NCBI GenBank assembly: GCA_040779335.1
Contig: JBFONV010000001.1
Span: forward strand, 496,001 to 560,000
DNA from: JBFONV01 sp040779335
GTDB taxonomy: Bacteria > Pseudomonadota > Gammaproteobacteria > Enterobacterales > Alteromonadaceae
Direction: 5' to 3'
Length of the DNA stretch: 64,000 nt
The notes under the pieces: model-generated
Databases searched by the model: none
What the model saw: the letters and a program-made list of their open reading frames with translations, nothing else
What the model was told of the DNA's origin: nothing
Program-made: the position numbers and the translations under genes
Part shown: piece after piece, positions 54,669 to 64,000 of the stretch
How the letters are laid out: each line of letters begins with the position of its first letter
Numbering within the stretch: position 1 is the first letter of the stretch

Positions 54669-57455
54669 TTAAGGTATATTTAGCGTTTCCAAAAAGGAAG
54701 GCGCGGCTTTAATTACGTTATCTATATGCTCGAAGAACTCTAGAAACTCTGGCTCTAGGTCATCTAAATTCTGACCTTTCTTTAGTTGCGTTTCTATTTC
54801 GTGAACCATCTTTCCGAGGTTAGGCACACCAGAATAACAACAGGCACCGTTCAATTTATGCACTAAAATTTTGACTTGTTCATTGTCTTGGCAGGTTAAC
54901 GCTTCACGAATACTTTGCTTGGTTTCTGGTAAGCTGTTGATTAGTCCTTCTAGCATGTCTTTTGCTAAATTTTCTTTTTTACCGGCACGTTGCAACGCTA
55001 AAGGCCAATCAATAATTTTTTCATTATTCACCAATGCTCTTGGTAACGGCTGGTCATGTTTTTCGTTCGCTTTGAGGGATTTTTTTTCTAGAACATTGAG
55101 ATCGCAATATTCATAAATAATATGTCTAAGCATGGCTTCATCAATGGGTTTTGTCATATATGAATTAAACCCTTGTTGTAATAGTTTTTCCTTTTCTCCA
55201 CTTAGTGCATGGGCAGTTACTGCGATAATAGGGGTTTCATCATTAAAAGTGCTTGCTTGAATGACTTTAAGTGCAGAAATGCCATCCATTACCGGCATTT
55301 GAATATCCATAAAGATCATCGAAAATTTTTCATTTTTACACAGTTGAACGGCTTCTTGACCGTTTCTTGCTAGTGTCACATCATCGACTTGCTCTGAAAG
55401 TAGCGCGTCGATTAACTTTAAATTTGCCTCATTATCGTCAACAGCGAGTACTTTGATTGGAATGCGTTGATTCTTGTCAGCTAATATATTGATGATGCTA
55501 TTAGGCGATGATGGTATTAATACTTTGCTTAATTTTGTTGGTGTAATAGGCTTACTCAAACAGCTTAATGCGCCATTGGCAATGAGTGCCTCTTGCAGGT
55601 TTGGTGAGTTACTGTTTATTGCGACATGTATCGAAGGGATCCTAGCTTTCATCGATAAAATTAGCGCTTTAAGGTCACTTAATGCTGTTGGGGTTACATC
55701 ATGGCTGAGCAAAGCAAAATCATAATGACTATCTTTCGCTAAGGCGTCGCTTAACTCGTCTAAATTTGAAACTGGAGTAACATTCATTTGCCAACTAGCC
55801 ATAATCTCACTAGTGGCTATACGGCTGTGCGTATGGGGCTCGTAATAAAGCATATTTCTATTAGCGAGATCATGGGTGTTTAATAGCGTTGCTAACGGCA
55901 TGGGATTAATTTCACATTGGAAAGTAAACCAAAAAGTTGAGCCACGATTTTCTTCACTGATAAAGCCAATATCACCATGCATTTCTGAGGCTAACCTTTG
56001 TGATATAACTAAACCTAGGCCGGTACCCCCATATAATCGGGTAACACTCTTATCTGCCTGACCAAATGCTTCAAAAATGGTTTTTTGTTGATCTGCTGTT
56101 ATGCCCACGCCAGTATCGGTAACAGTAACCTTAATTATCGCGATATGATGGTCTAAATGTTGACTGTCAATATCAATGTTCACAGCGCCTTTTTCGGTGA
56201 ATTTGATCGCATTGCTGGCTAAATTGATAATAACTTGTTTGATACGCATTGCATCGCCGATGAGGGAGTCGGGTAATTGTTGGGTCACTCGTAAAGAAAG
56301 TTCGATATTCTTTTTATGCGCGCTTGGCGCTAATAGGGTTAGCGTTTCTTCTACAGATTCTCGAATGGAGAAGGGAATATTCTCCATGACCATTTTACCA
56401 GCATCAAGTTTTGAGAAATCTAAAATATCGTTGATGATTGCTAATAAATTATTCGCCGATCTTTCGATAGTTTGCAAATAGTCTCGTTGTGTTTCACTTA
56501 ATGGTGTTTTTAGTACTTGTCTAGTAAAGCCAATAACGCCGTTAAGCGGTGTCCGCAATTCATGGCTCATATTGGCTAAAAATTCTGATTTTACTCGGTT
56601 AGCTTCTTGTGCTTTACGTTTAGCAATATCTAATTCAACGTTTTGAATTTCAAACTGTTCCAAACTCTCTCGTAGGTCGATGGTTGCTTGATCTATGCTA
56701 CGTTGCATTTCGTCGCGATAGTCTCCCAAAGATTGGGCCATCGCATTTACTCCATTTTTTAGAAAATTAAGCTCGCCAACCAGTTGTCCGCTGACGCGGC
56801 TTTCTAACTTTCCCTCTCTAATACGATCGATTGCTTGCACCATCGATGTAATTGGCCGAGTCACCTTTCGGATCAAACTAAGTGCGAAAATAGCACTGGC
56901 AATAGCACCAAATAATGCAATAGCAAAGGCGATCAACATTTGATTTTGCTGATCAAACTTAATGATACTTTTATCGATTTGCATGGCTATGTAGCCAATA
57001 TTATTTTGGTGGTTATTGGTGCTGCTGGTATTACTTATATCTTCATCAATAATAGGCGTTCTAAAAATTAGAAAACCGTCTTTATCATCAATGGTGGTAT
57101 TTTGCGGAATATCTTCTCCGGCATTTAAACGCATTAAATTGGTATCGCCGTGATAGGCACTGGTAACAAAAATTTGGTTATCTCGTGTAAAAACGGCAAT
57201 ACTTTTTACTAATTTTGATTGGCTTCGATGAGCAAAACTAATGATTTTTCTTAGTTTCTCACGATTTTTATTATTAACGGAATCTACGCTAGCGATGGCT
57301 AGAGGTTCAATAATACTTTGAGAGCGGATAGACAAAAAGTCGTCAAGTTCAACATAGCGACTATAGGAGAAATATCCAGCTATGCATAATCCAATCAATG
57401 TTGTCGGTATAATCGTTATTAAAATTACCCAGTCTTTCAGGCTTATTTTATGCAT
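54669..57455 (-). CDS. barA: Hybrid sensor histidine kinase BarA
   Basis: BarA phosphorylates the response regulator UvrY/GacA, controlling CsrA through small RNAs. The 928 residues comprise a membrane-anchored periplasmic sensor, HAMP (after about residue 195), histidine kinase with H298 in ANMSHELRTPLNG, ATPase boxes, a first receiver-like region, a true receiver with FMDIQMPVMDG and a C-terminal HPt with VHKLNGACCYSG. The first receiver-like region lacks a clear phosphoacceptor aspartate. The small RNAs and uvrY are not in the window. Confidence 0.92.
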   Translation of the reverse strand: MHKISLKDWVILITIIPTTLIGLCIAGYFSYSRYVELDDFLSIRSQSIIEPLAIASVDSVNNKNREKLRKIISFAHRSQSKLVKSIAVFTRDNQIFVTSAYHGDTNLMRLNAGEDIPQNTTIDDKDGFLIFRTPIIDEDISNTSSTNNHQNNIGYIAMQIDKSIIKFDQQNQMLIAFAIALFGAIASAIFALSLIRKVTRPITSMVQAIDRIREGKLESRVSGQLVGELNFLKNGVNAMAQSLGDYRDEMQRSIDQATIDLRESLEQFEIQNVELDIAKRKAQEANRVKSEFLANMSHELRTPLNGVIGFTRQVLKTPLSETQRDYLQTIERSANNLLAIINDILDFSKLDAGKMVMENIPFSIRESVEETLTLLAPSAHKKNIELSLRVTQQLPDSLIGDAMRIKQVIINLASNAIKFTEKGAVNIDIDSQHLDHHIAIIKVTVTDTGVGITADQQKTIFEAFGQADKSVTRLYGGTGLGLVISQRLASEMHGDIGFISEENRGSTFWFTFQCEINPMPLATLLNTHDLANRNMLYYEPHTHSRIATSEIMASWQMNVTPVSNLDELSDALAKDSHYDFALLSHDVTPTALSDLKALILSMKARIPSIHVAINSNSPNLQEALIANGALSCLSKPITPTKLSKVLIPSSPNSIINILADKNQRIPIKVLAVDDNEANLKLIDALLSEQVDDVTLARNGQEAVQLCKNEKFSMIFMDIQMPVMDGISALKVIQASTFNDETPIIAVTAHALSGEKEKLLQQGFNSYMTKPIDEAMLRHIIYEYCDLNVLEKKSLKANEKHDQPLPRALVNNEKIIDWPLALQRAGKKENLAKDMLEGLINSLPETKQSIREALTCQDNEQVKILVHKLNGACCYSGVPNLGKMVHEIETQLKKGQNLDDLEPEFLEFFEHIDNVIKAAPSFLETLNIP

Positions 57456-57555
57456 TATTTACTAAACTTTAGTGTAAAATCATTGCGTTGATGAATCTTA
57501 TCATGTCACAACCCTCGACAAAATTATAGCAGCTTAACTATTGGCACCCTAAAAC

Positions 57556-58872
57556 ATGGCAAAATTTTTTAAAGCAAGTAAAAAACAGCAAACCGCTGGG
57601 CGACAAGTTGAGTTGAAAATTGAGCGTTTAGATCTAAATGGCTGTGGTGTTGGCTATCATCAAAACCGTCCTGTTTTCGTCGCAGGGGCTTTAAAAGGGG
57701 AGCCGGTAATAGCCGAATTAATTGAGCAAAAAAGTAAATACTCGCGAGCAAAATTAATTAAAGTTATTACTGATAGTGAATACAGGATCTCGCCTCGTTG
57801 TGCACATTTTGGCATATGTGGTGGTTGCGACTTGCAGCATTTAGCTTTTTCGCAGCACTTAGATTACAAACAGCAAAAAGTGAGTGAGTTATTTTCACGA
57901 AATGGCATAAAAACTGAATTACCGTGGCACGAACCTATCCATAGTCAGCCCTTTCATTATCGCAGAAAAGCACGTCTTGGCGTGCAATATAATAAAAACG
58001 GACAAGCAACGATAGGCTTTAGAAAAAAGAACACGAACCAGCTCACTGCGGTTAAAACCTGTGCCGTGCTAGATAGCGCCATCAGCGACATTTTTCCATT
58101 ATTAAAAACGGTGGTTGATGAATTATCAGTGAACCAAGCGATAGGGCATATTGAAGTCATAGTAACAGACGGTATTAGCCTTATTATCAGGCAACTAAAA
58201 CGGCTAAGCACGCAAGACCAGCATGTTTGGTTAGCGGCTTCTAACAAATACGGCTGGAACATTATCTTTGACGATGGTGAAAATTTGTTGCCATTAGATG
58301 GGGATGGTGTGCTTCATTACCTACTTCCCGATAATATTGAGATAGCTTTTCAGGCGAAAAGTTTTATTCAGGTTAACCACCAAGTAAATGTTGGCATGAT
58401 TGAACTGGCCATGAATTGGTTATCACTTGACGAACAAGACCTCATCTTAGATTTATTTTGTGGTTTAGGTAACTTTAGCTTGCCTATAGCAAAAAAAGTA
58501 GCGCATGTGGTAGGTGTTGAGGGTGTGCAGGCTATGGTTGAGCAAGCGCGTGAAAATGCTCAGAATAATGCCATTGATAATTGCCAATTTTATCAAGCTG
58601 ACTTAAACGGTGACTGGTCAACTCAGGCTTGGACAAATGATAAATTTAATAAAATATTACTCGATCCTGCTAGAGCTGGAGCCTATCAGGCGATCGAAAA
58701 ATTAGCCACTTTGTCGGCATCTCACGTTCTGTATGTCAGTTGCGACCCCGCTACGCTTGCTAGAGACAGCGCTCTGCTCTTGTCATCGGGCTATAAAATA
58801 GAAAAAATAGCATTAATGGAAATGTTTTCTCAAACAAAGCATATTGAAACTATGGTATTGTTTCAACGTTAG
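57556..58872 (+). CDS. rlmD: 23S rRNA (uracil-1939-C5)-methyltransferase RlmD
   Basis: RlmD methylates U1939 of 23S rRNA. The 438-residue protein has an N-terminal TRAM domain, iron-sulfur cysteines in CAHFGICGGCDLQHL plus a later cysteine in VKTCAVL, and a SAM-dependent methyltransferase domain with LDLFCGLGNFSLP, LLDPARAG and the catalytic cysteine in YVSCDPATLARD. It is divergent from barA and followed by relA, the E. coli order. Confidence 0.96.
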   Translation: MAKFFKASKKQQTAGRQVELKIERLDLNGCGVGYHQNRPVFVAGALKGEPVIAELIEQKSKYSRAKLIKVITDSEYRISPRCAHFGICGGCDLQHLAFSQHLDYKQQKVSELFSRNGIKTELPWHEPIHSQPFHYRRKARLGVQYNKNGQATIGFRKKNTNQLTAVKTCAVLDSAISDIFPLLKTVVDELSVNQAIGHIEVIVTDGISLIIRQLKRLSTQDQHVWLAASNKYGWNIIFDDGENLLPLDGDGVLHYLLPDNIEIAFQAKSFIQVNHQVNVGMIELAMNWLSLDEQDLILDLFCGLGNFSLPIAKKVAHVVGVEGVQAMVEQARENAQNNAIDNCQFYQADLNGDWSTQAWTNDKFNKILLDPARAGAYQAIEKLATLSASHVLYVSCDPATLARDSALLLSSGYKIEKIALMEMFSQTKHIETMVLFQR

Positions 58873-58932
58873 ATAAGGGCAAAATGCGCTCAGTAGTGAT
58901 GGCTATTATTAATTGCGAGGTAGGATACTTTC

Positions 58933-61128
58933 ATGGTTTCGGTACGTAAATCCCATCAAATGTCAGCAACAAACTTTGAACAATGGCTCGCTTCGCTTTC
59001 TATCGACGAGCAAAAAAGTAACGCATTAGAGTCATTATGGAATGTTGTTAGCGATAAATTTCCTGAACAAATAAAGTGTCAAACCAAATCACTAGAAATG
59101 GTCGAAATCCTTGCATCACTGAATCTTGATAGTGACTCGTTATGCGCTGCTTTTTTATGCCCTCTCCATGAATATCAATGTATAAGCCTTGAAGATATTG
59201 AAACTAGTTTTGGCAAACCAATCTATTTGCTATGCAAAGGCGTTGATCAAATGGCGGCGATTAAAGCGCTTCAGCAAACTCAGTCAAATCGCGTTGCGGT
59301 CAATCAAATTGATAATATTAGAAAAATGCTTCTTGCAATGGTCGAAGACGTTCGCGCTGTGGTGATAAAACTTGCTGAGCGGCTGTGTCATCTTAGGCAA
59401 GTGAAAGACAGTGATGAAGAGAGCCGAGTACTTGCAGCAAAGGAAACCGCAAATATTTATGCTCCATTGGCTAATCGATTGGGCATTGGTCAATTGAAAT
59501 GGGAACTTGAAGACATTTCTTTTCGGTATTTGCATCCCGATGTTTATAAAAAAATAGCCCAATTACTCGATGAGAAAAGAATTGATCGCGAACGCTATAT
59601 GGCAGACTTTGTTAGTTACTTGGATCAAGAGCTAAAAAAAGTTGGTATCAACGGCACAGTTTATGGGCGGCCTAAACATATTTATAGTATCTGGAAAAAA
59701 ATGCAGCAAAAATCGCTCGATTTTGACCAGCTTTTTGATGTTCGCGCGGTTCGAATTATTGTTGAAAAATTGCAAGACTGTTATGGTGCCTTAGGTATAG
59801 TGCATACCAACTGGAAACATTTGCATAATGAATTTGATGACTATGTTGCCACGCCAAAATCAAATGGTTACCAATCTATTCATACCGTTGTTATCGGCCC
59901 TGAAGGTAAATCAATTGAAGTGCAAATTAGAACTCAACAAATGCATGAAGATGCCGAACTAGGGGTCGCGGCACATTGGCGCTATAAAGAAGGTAGTGCC
60001 AGCGGAAAAACAACTGGTTTTGATGAGAAAGTCAGTTGGTTGCGAAAAATACTGTTATGGCAAGAGGATGTCAGCGAAAGCGGAGATATTATTGAGGAGT
60101 TGCGGAGCCAGGTTTTTGAAGATCGAATTTATGTTTTCACACCCAATGGCGATGTAATTGACTTACCTGCTGGCTCGACACCATTAGATTTTGCTTACTA
60201 CATTCATTCCAATGTTGGTCATTGTTGTATTGGCGCTAAAGTCTTTGGCCGTATTGTCCCTTTTACCCATAAATTGCAAACGGGTGATCAGATCGATATT
60301 TTGACCAGTAAAACGCCTAACCCCAGCCGAGATTGGCTTAACCCTAACTTAAATTATATTCATTCTGCTAGAGCCAGAGCCAAAGTTCAGCATTTTTTCA
60401 AATTACAAGATCGAGATAAACATATTGCCCAAGGCAAAGAACTGCTTGAAGGCGAATTGTCAAAATTAAACCTTAGTCATGTCGATATTGCAGCGGCGAA
60501 TAAACGTTTTAATATGGTCAGTACTGACGACTTATATGCAGCTATCGGATCTGGTAATGCGCGTTTGCAGCAAGTGACGAACTTTTTGCAATTACAGGAC
60601 GAAAAATCGAAACCTGCTGAGGAAATTGATCCACAAAGTTTGGTACGACAGACTTCCCATCAACAAAAAACAGCAGTTGATAATAATGGCATTACCGTAT
60701 CAGGAGTCGGTAATTTACTTACCCATATGGCTAAATGTTGTCATCCTGTGCCAGGCGATGAAATCTCAGGCTTTATTACACTCGGTCGCGGGATCTCGGT
60801 GCATAGAATGGATTGTGAACAACTTGCTCACGCACTAACACAGCATCCAGAGCGAGAAGTAGAAGTGCAGTGGGGCAGTCAAGACAAGCAAAGTTATCAG
60901 GTAACAATACTCATAAACGCTGTCGATAGACAAGGGTTGCTCAGAGACATTTCTACTATTATTGCTAATGAACGAGTCAGTATTGTTGGCTTGGAAAGCA
61001 CCACTAATAAAAATGATCAAACCATGAAAATGATTATCACCTTAGAAATTGGCAATAATGAAATCTTAGCTCGTATTCTCCAAAAACTCATGCAGTTAGA
61101 TGATGTTGTTGACGCTAAAAGAATGTAA
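58933..61128 (+). CDS. relA: GTP pyrophosphokinase RelA
   Basis: RelA makes (p)ppGpp on starved ribosomes. The 731 residues contain an N-terminal HD-like domain without the intact HD hydrolase residues, so synthesis only. The synthetase region includes GRPKHIYSIWKKM, DVRAVRIIV and NGYQSIHTVVIGPEG, followed by TGS (VFTPNGDVIDLPAGSTPLDF), zinc-finger (CCHPVPGDEI) and ACT domains. It precedes mazG by 17 bases, as in E. coli. Confidence 0.97.
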   Translation: MVSVRKSHQMSATNFEQWLASLSIDEQKSNALESLWNVVSDKFPEQIKCQTKSLEMVEILASLNLDSDSLCAAFLCPLHEYQCISLEDIETSFGKPIYLLCKGVDQMAAIKALQQTQSNRVAVNQIDNIRKMLLAMVEDVRAVVIKLAERLCHLRQVKDSDEESRVLAAKETANIYAPLANRLGIGQLKWELEDISFRYLHPDVYKKIAQLLDEKRIDRERYMADFVSYLDQELKKVGINGTVYGRPKHIYSIWKKMQQKSLDFDQLFDVRAVRIIVEKLQDCYGALGIVHTNWKHLHNEFDDYVATPKSNGYQSIHTVVIGPEGKSIEVQIRTQQMHEDAELGVAAHWRYKEGSASGKTTGFDEKVSWLRKILLWQEDVSESGDIIEELRSQVFEDRIYVFTPNGDVIDLPAGSTPLDFAYYIHSNVGHCCIGAKVFGRIVPFTHKLQTGDQIDILTSKTPNPSRDWLNPNLNYIHSARARAKVQHFFKLQDRDKHIAQGKELLEGELSKLNLSHVDIAAANKRFNMVSTDDLYAAIGSGNARLQQVTNFLQLQDEKSKPAEEIDPQSLVRQTSHQQKTAVDNNGITVSGVGNLLTHMAKCCHPVPGDEISGFITLGRGISVHRMDCEQLAHALTQHPEREVEVQWGSQDKQSYQVTILINAVDRQGLLRDISTIIANERVSIVGLESTTNKNDQTMKMIITLEIGNNEILARILQKLMQLDDVVDAKRM

Positions 61129-61145
61129 TTAAAAAGTGAACCAAA

Positions 61146-61952
61146 ATGATAGATGAATCAGCTTCCATAGATAAACTCCGATGGATAATGTCAAAGCTTA
61201 GAGATCCTGAAACGGGTTGCCCGTGGGATATTAAACAAGATTTTGCTTCTATAGTTCCCTATACCCTAGAAGAAGCCTATGAAGTTGCTGATGCAATTGA
61301 ACGACAAGATTACCCAGAGTTAGAGAGAGAGTTAGGTGACTTATTATTTCAAGTGGTATTTTATAGTCAGCTAGGTAAGGAAGAGCAACGCTTTGATTTT
61401 GACAGTGTAGTGGCGGCAATTTGTGAAAAACTTATCCGCCGTCATCCGCATGTTTTTGCGGATAAGCGTTTTTCAACAACTGAGCAGATCAAAGCAAACT
61501 GGGAAAATGAAAAAATAAAAGAACGGCAATTAAAGCACGATCAGCAAAGCTTAAGTCTATTAGCGGATATACCTAAAAATTTACCGGCTTTGTCGCAAGC
61601 CGCTAAAATTCAAAAGCGCTGCGCACATGTCGGTTTCGATTGGCACAATATTCATGATGTGTTTGATAAAGTCAAAGAAGAAGTTATAGAAGTTGAAGAA
61701 GAGTTACAGCGTGATCCTTCTGCAAAAAACCAAGCACTAGCGGAAGAATTAGGCGACTTAATGTTTGCGGTGGTTAATGTATGTCGACATGCTAAACAAG
61801 ATCCTGAAGCATTACTTCGTCAAGCTAATCAAAAATTTACTAAACGATTTCAAGGGGTAGAAAAGTACGTTAATGACTCAAGTAAGCCGTTTTCTGAGCA
61901 TGACTTAGAGACTTTGGAAGAATATTGGCAACAAGTAAAAGCGCTCGAATAA
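61146..61952 (+). CDS. mazG: Nucleoside triphosphate pyrophosphohydrolase MazG
   Basis: MazG hydrolyses NTPs and is linked to lowering ppGpp in E. coli. The 268 residues contain two MazG domains with CPWDIKQDFAS, EEAYEVADAIERQDYPELERELGDLLFQ (in pieces) and a second E-rich helix EVIEVEEEL plus ELGDLMFAVVNV. It is just downstream of relA. No mazEF toxin pair lies nearby. Confidence 0.95.
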   Translation: MIDESASIDKLRWIMSKLRDPETGCPWDIKQDFASIVPYTLEEAYEVADAIERQDYPELERELGDLLFQVVFYSQLGKEEQRFDFDSVVAAICEKLIRRHPHVFADKRFSTTEQIKANWENEKIKERQLKHDQQSLSLLADIPKNLPALSQAAKIQKRCAHVGFDWHNIHDVFDKVKEEVIEVEEELQRDPSAKNQALAEELGDLMFAVVNVCRHAKQDPEALLRQANQKFTKRFQGVEKYVNDSSKPFSEHDLETLEEYWQQVKALE

Positions 61953-61967
61953 GATTCGATGTCTTTA

Positions 61968-62219
61968 CTAAGGTCTGATTACAATATTAGGGTGAGTGTC
62001 AATTTCTCCATCGTCGCTGATGGTCGTGCTTTGTCCGTCACGCAATAACACCGCCAAACTACCAGAATTTGAATTGCGAACAAAAGCCAAATCATAGCCG
62101 TATTTAGATAGGTTACTTGCAGAGAACTTTTGCGCAAGAGACAACTTATCCCACCAAACTTGTTGTTCAGTTGAAAGTTCTCGCCTTTCTATTAATGGAT
62201 CTCTGTCATTTATTGCCAT
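61968..62219 (-). CDS. Small uncharacterised protein, paralogue of the gene at 54385
   Basis: The 83-residue product shares WWDKLSLAQKFSASNLSKYG and YDLAFVRN with the protein at 54385, as well as the final DDGEIDTHPNIVIR pattern. About half the positions match by eye. It starts at an ATG at 62219 and is convergent with mazG, 15 bases away. No known domain. Confidence 0.75.
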   Translation of the reverse strand: MAINDRDPLIERRELSTEQQVWWDKLSLAQKFSASNLSKYGYDLAFVRNSNSGSLAVLLRDGQSTTISDDGEIDTHPNIVIRP

Positions 62220-62465
62220 TAGCTACCTTACTCCGTCAAGCCAAAAAACTGTCGTTATCATTCATTAAAGCATATTCTATTCCGAAAAAATAAACATTAA
62301 ATTATTCAATGGGCTAGATAAAATCAATTCGATTTTTAACAAGCATGTTTTATTTTTCGTAAAAAATACTGACATTTAATGAGTACATTTCACACAAAAT
62401 TTTGGTTAATTTTTATTCCTATAATTGTGATAATATGCCTCAAAATAATATAAAGAGTCAACTAA

Positions 62466-63266
62466 ATGAATAACTTGCCATCATTAATTGATAGTTTATT
62501 GACCGTAGAAGATAATATTGCCACTTTAACGTTTAATCGCCATGATGTCAGAAATGCACTTACGGGCACTGCCATCGCGGACGATATCGTAAAAACGGTG
62601 GATTGGATTAACCAAGCTAATGATATTGCAGTACTTATCATTACCGGCAACGGATCCGCTTTTTCGTCTGGCGGTAATATAAAAGACATGGCTGAGCGTC
62701 AAGGTGACTTTGCTGGAGATGTTCAAGAGTTAGAGCATCGTTACCGCCAGGGGATTCAGCGTATTCCGCTAGCGTTGTACAAAATAGAAGTGCCCGTGAT
62801 TGCTGCCATCAATGGTCCGGCGATAGGTGCGGGGTTTGATGTTGCCAATATGTGTGACCTTAGAATTGCATCTTCATCTGCTAAGTTTGGTGAAACCTTT
62901 TTAAATTTAGGCATCATTCCTGGTGATGGCGGAGCTTGGTTTATGCAGCGTATCATTGGTTATCAAAAGGCTGCAGAACTTACATTTACTGGGCGTGTAA
63001 TTGACGCGAATGAAGCGAAAGCCCTCGGGATTGTCTTGGATGTGACCGAGCCTAGTAACTTAATGACGCGCGTTGGACAGTTGGCGGGTCAAATTGCCGA
63101 GAAACCTGTCGCTGCGACGCGTCTCACAAAACGTTTAATGAAAATGGCTCAACGTACCCAGTTACCCGATTTTCTTGATATTTGTGCAGTATTTCAGGGC
63201 ATGTGTCATAACAACCCAGAACATTTAGATGCAGTAAATGCCATGTTAGAGAAGTTAGCAAAGTAA
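62466..63266 (+). CDS. Crotonase / enoyl-CoA hydratase family protein
   Basis: The 266-residue protein has the crotonase fold with oxyanion-hole segments SSGGNIKDM and GPAIGAGFDVANMCDLRIAS, and FGETFLNLGIIPGDGG. Of the two catalytic glutamates of classical hydratases, the first is an aspartate here and the second is not at its usual place, so it is more likely an isomerase or other acyl-CoA enzyme than a classical hydratase. It stands alone and is convergent with the GST gene. Confidence 0.85.
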   Translation: MNNLPSLIDSLLTVEDNIATLTFNRHDVRNALTGTAIADDIVKTVDWINQANDIAVLIITGNGSAFSSGGNIKDMAERQGDFAGDVQELEHRYRQGIQRIPLALYKIEVPVIAAINGPAIGAGFDVANMCDLRIASSSAKFGETFLNLGIIPGDGGAWFMQRIIGYQKAAELTFTGRVIDANEAKALGIVLDVTEPSNLMTRVGQLAGQIAEKPVAATRLTKRLMKMAQRTQLPDFLDICAVFQGMCHNNPEHLDAVNAMLEKLAK

Positions 63267-63284
63267 TCACTTTAGTGCAGATAC

Positions 63285-63914
63285 TTAAAAGATAGGGGCT
63301 AAATCTTGTTGACGAGTAAGGGCTGATTGAAATGCGTCTCTGTGTTTCAGCCTTTCTAGGTAAGCTTTAGTATTTGGGCCAAAGTGAGAGTCTATTGCAG
63401 TAAGTTGCGCTAAATACAATGCATAGCCGACACAAATGTCAGCCAAAGTAAATTTATTTGCACAGAGGTATTCATTGTTATCAAGCTGTGATTCAACCGA
63501 GCGTAAACGGGAAGTAAGCCATTTTCTATAATCTTGCGCAACTTGTGGCTGGCGACGCTCTTCAGGTTCGTATCTTTCATAGCGTAAAATAAGCGCTTGA
63601 GGAAATGTAAACGTTGTATCACTGCGATATAACCAATTTAGATATTCTCCATATTCAGCATCCTTTGGGGAGACAATGAGGTGACTAGCTTGATATTTTT
63701 CCGCGAGGTATTGGCAGATCGCTACTGATTCGGTCATGACGAGATTGTTATCAATAAATGTCGGCACTGTGCCTAATGGATTTATGTCTAGATATCCAGC
63801 CACTTTTACTCTGGGAGGAAATGGGAGATTAACTAATTCGTACGCTATGGCCATTTCTTCCATAGCCCATAGTGGACGAAAAGAACGAGCATCTCGGCAA
63901 TGATAAAGTTTCAT
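63285..63914 (-). CDS. Glutathione S-transferase family protein
   Basis: The 209 residues have the thioredoxin-like N-terminal domain (MKLYHCRDARSFRPLWAMEE, NPLGTVPTFI, MTESVAICQYLA) and an all-helical C-terminal domain with LCANKFTLADICVGYAL. The cis-proline and the glutathione-binding ESVAI are kept. Substrate unknown. It is convergent with the crotonase gene. Confidence 0.88.
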   Translation of the reverse strand: MKLYHCRDARSFRPLWAMEEMAIAYELVNLPFPPRVKVAGYLDINPLGTVPTFIDNNLVMTESVAICQYLAEKYQASHLIVSPKDAEYGEYLNWLYRSDTTFTFPQALILRYERYEPEERRQPQVAQDYRKWLTSRLRSVESQLDNNEYLCANKFTLADICVGYALYLAQLTAIDSHFGPNTKAYLERLKHRDAFQSALTRQQDLAPIF

Positions 63915-64000
63915 TTTACAACCCCTAGGTGCTTACATAGATAATTTGTACACACTTGAATCAGTGTTATTAAATGGCTTGTGCAAATAAAAAAGCCTAT

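Noticed and set aside
63987..64000. AAAAAAGCCTAT at the window edge
   Set aside because: It looks like the first arm of a terminator cut by the window end; the second arm is not visible, so it cannot be supported.
1..64000. CRISPR arrays, tRNA or rRNA genes, insertion sequences
   Set aside because: I looked for regularly spaced repeats, tRNA-like cloverleaf ends and transposase motifs and found none.

Overview
The window looks like a chromosomal segment from a marine gammaproteobacterium of the Alteromonadales, most like the Colwellia/Thalassotalea group. This rests on gene content and order (rpoE-rseABC-lepA-lepB-rnc-era-recO-pdxJ-acpS, dsbC-recJ-prfB-lysS, ygfZ-sdhE-ygfX-nadB), on protein resemblance to E. 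coli and Shewanella counterparts, and on an AT-rich composition judged by eye. I saw no rRNA, tRNA, insertion sequence, prophage or CRISPR array; nearly everything is core chromosome.

Layout. 1-3.5 kb: msrA, a decayed histidine-kinase remnant, a tandemly duplicated DUF3083-like protein, a DUF3820-like small protein, maoP and rmf. 3.6-10.3 kb: a ten-gene minus-strand operon, moaA-mobA-moaB-moaC-moaD-moaE-modA-modB-modC-moeB, with a probable Moco riboswitch in its leader. 10.7-13.5 kb: dbpA, SOS-type yebG with a LexA box, and a YgjP-like metallopeptidase. 14.0-16.0 kb: an overlapping CheY-like / CheC-like / PAS-GGDEF cassette. 16.1-21.1 kb: thrLABC with a leader peptide and attenuator, then ung. 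22-28.5 kb: metabolic accessory genes (Lrp regulator plus class V PLP enzyme, GNAT, FAD oxidoreductase, 2-hydroxyacid dehydrogenase, nnrS). 28.6-29.1 kb: an FNR-type site, an unannotated 41-residue CxxC membrane mini-protein and iscX. 29.2-38.6 kb: maeA, srmB, fldB, dsbC, recJ, prfB (programmed +1 frameshift) and lysS. 38.6-45 kb: a DUF3667-like protein, a YkvA-like protein, a PspB-like mini-protein, an SlyD-like FKBP, ygfZ, sdhE, ygfX and nadB. 45.3-54.3 kb: the sigma-E operon with its own sigma-E-type promoter, running into the lepA-acpS block. 54.4-63.9 kb: barA, rlmD, relA and mazG, flanked by two copies of a small uncharacterised protein family, then a crotonase and a GST.

Functional themes are molybdenum cofactor supply, nitric-oxide and iron-sulfur physiology (nnrS, iscX, ygfZ), envelope stress (rpoE-rseABC, dsbC, lepB), starvation signalling (relA, rmf, mazG, barA) and threonine synthesis controlled by attenuation. 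The items least explained by known annotation are the histidine-kinase relic at 547-882, the CxxC mini-protein at 28735-28860, the CheY/CheC/GGDEF cassette, the paralogous pair at 54385 and 61968, and the duplicated protein at 1034-2149. I do not see a clear candidate for a wholly new multi-gene defence or mobile system.
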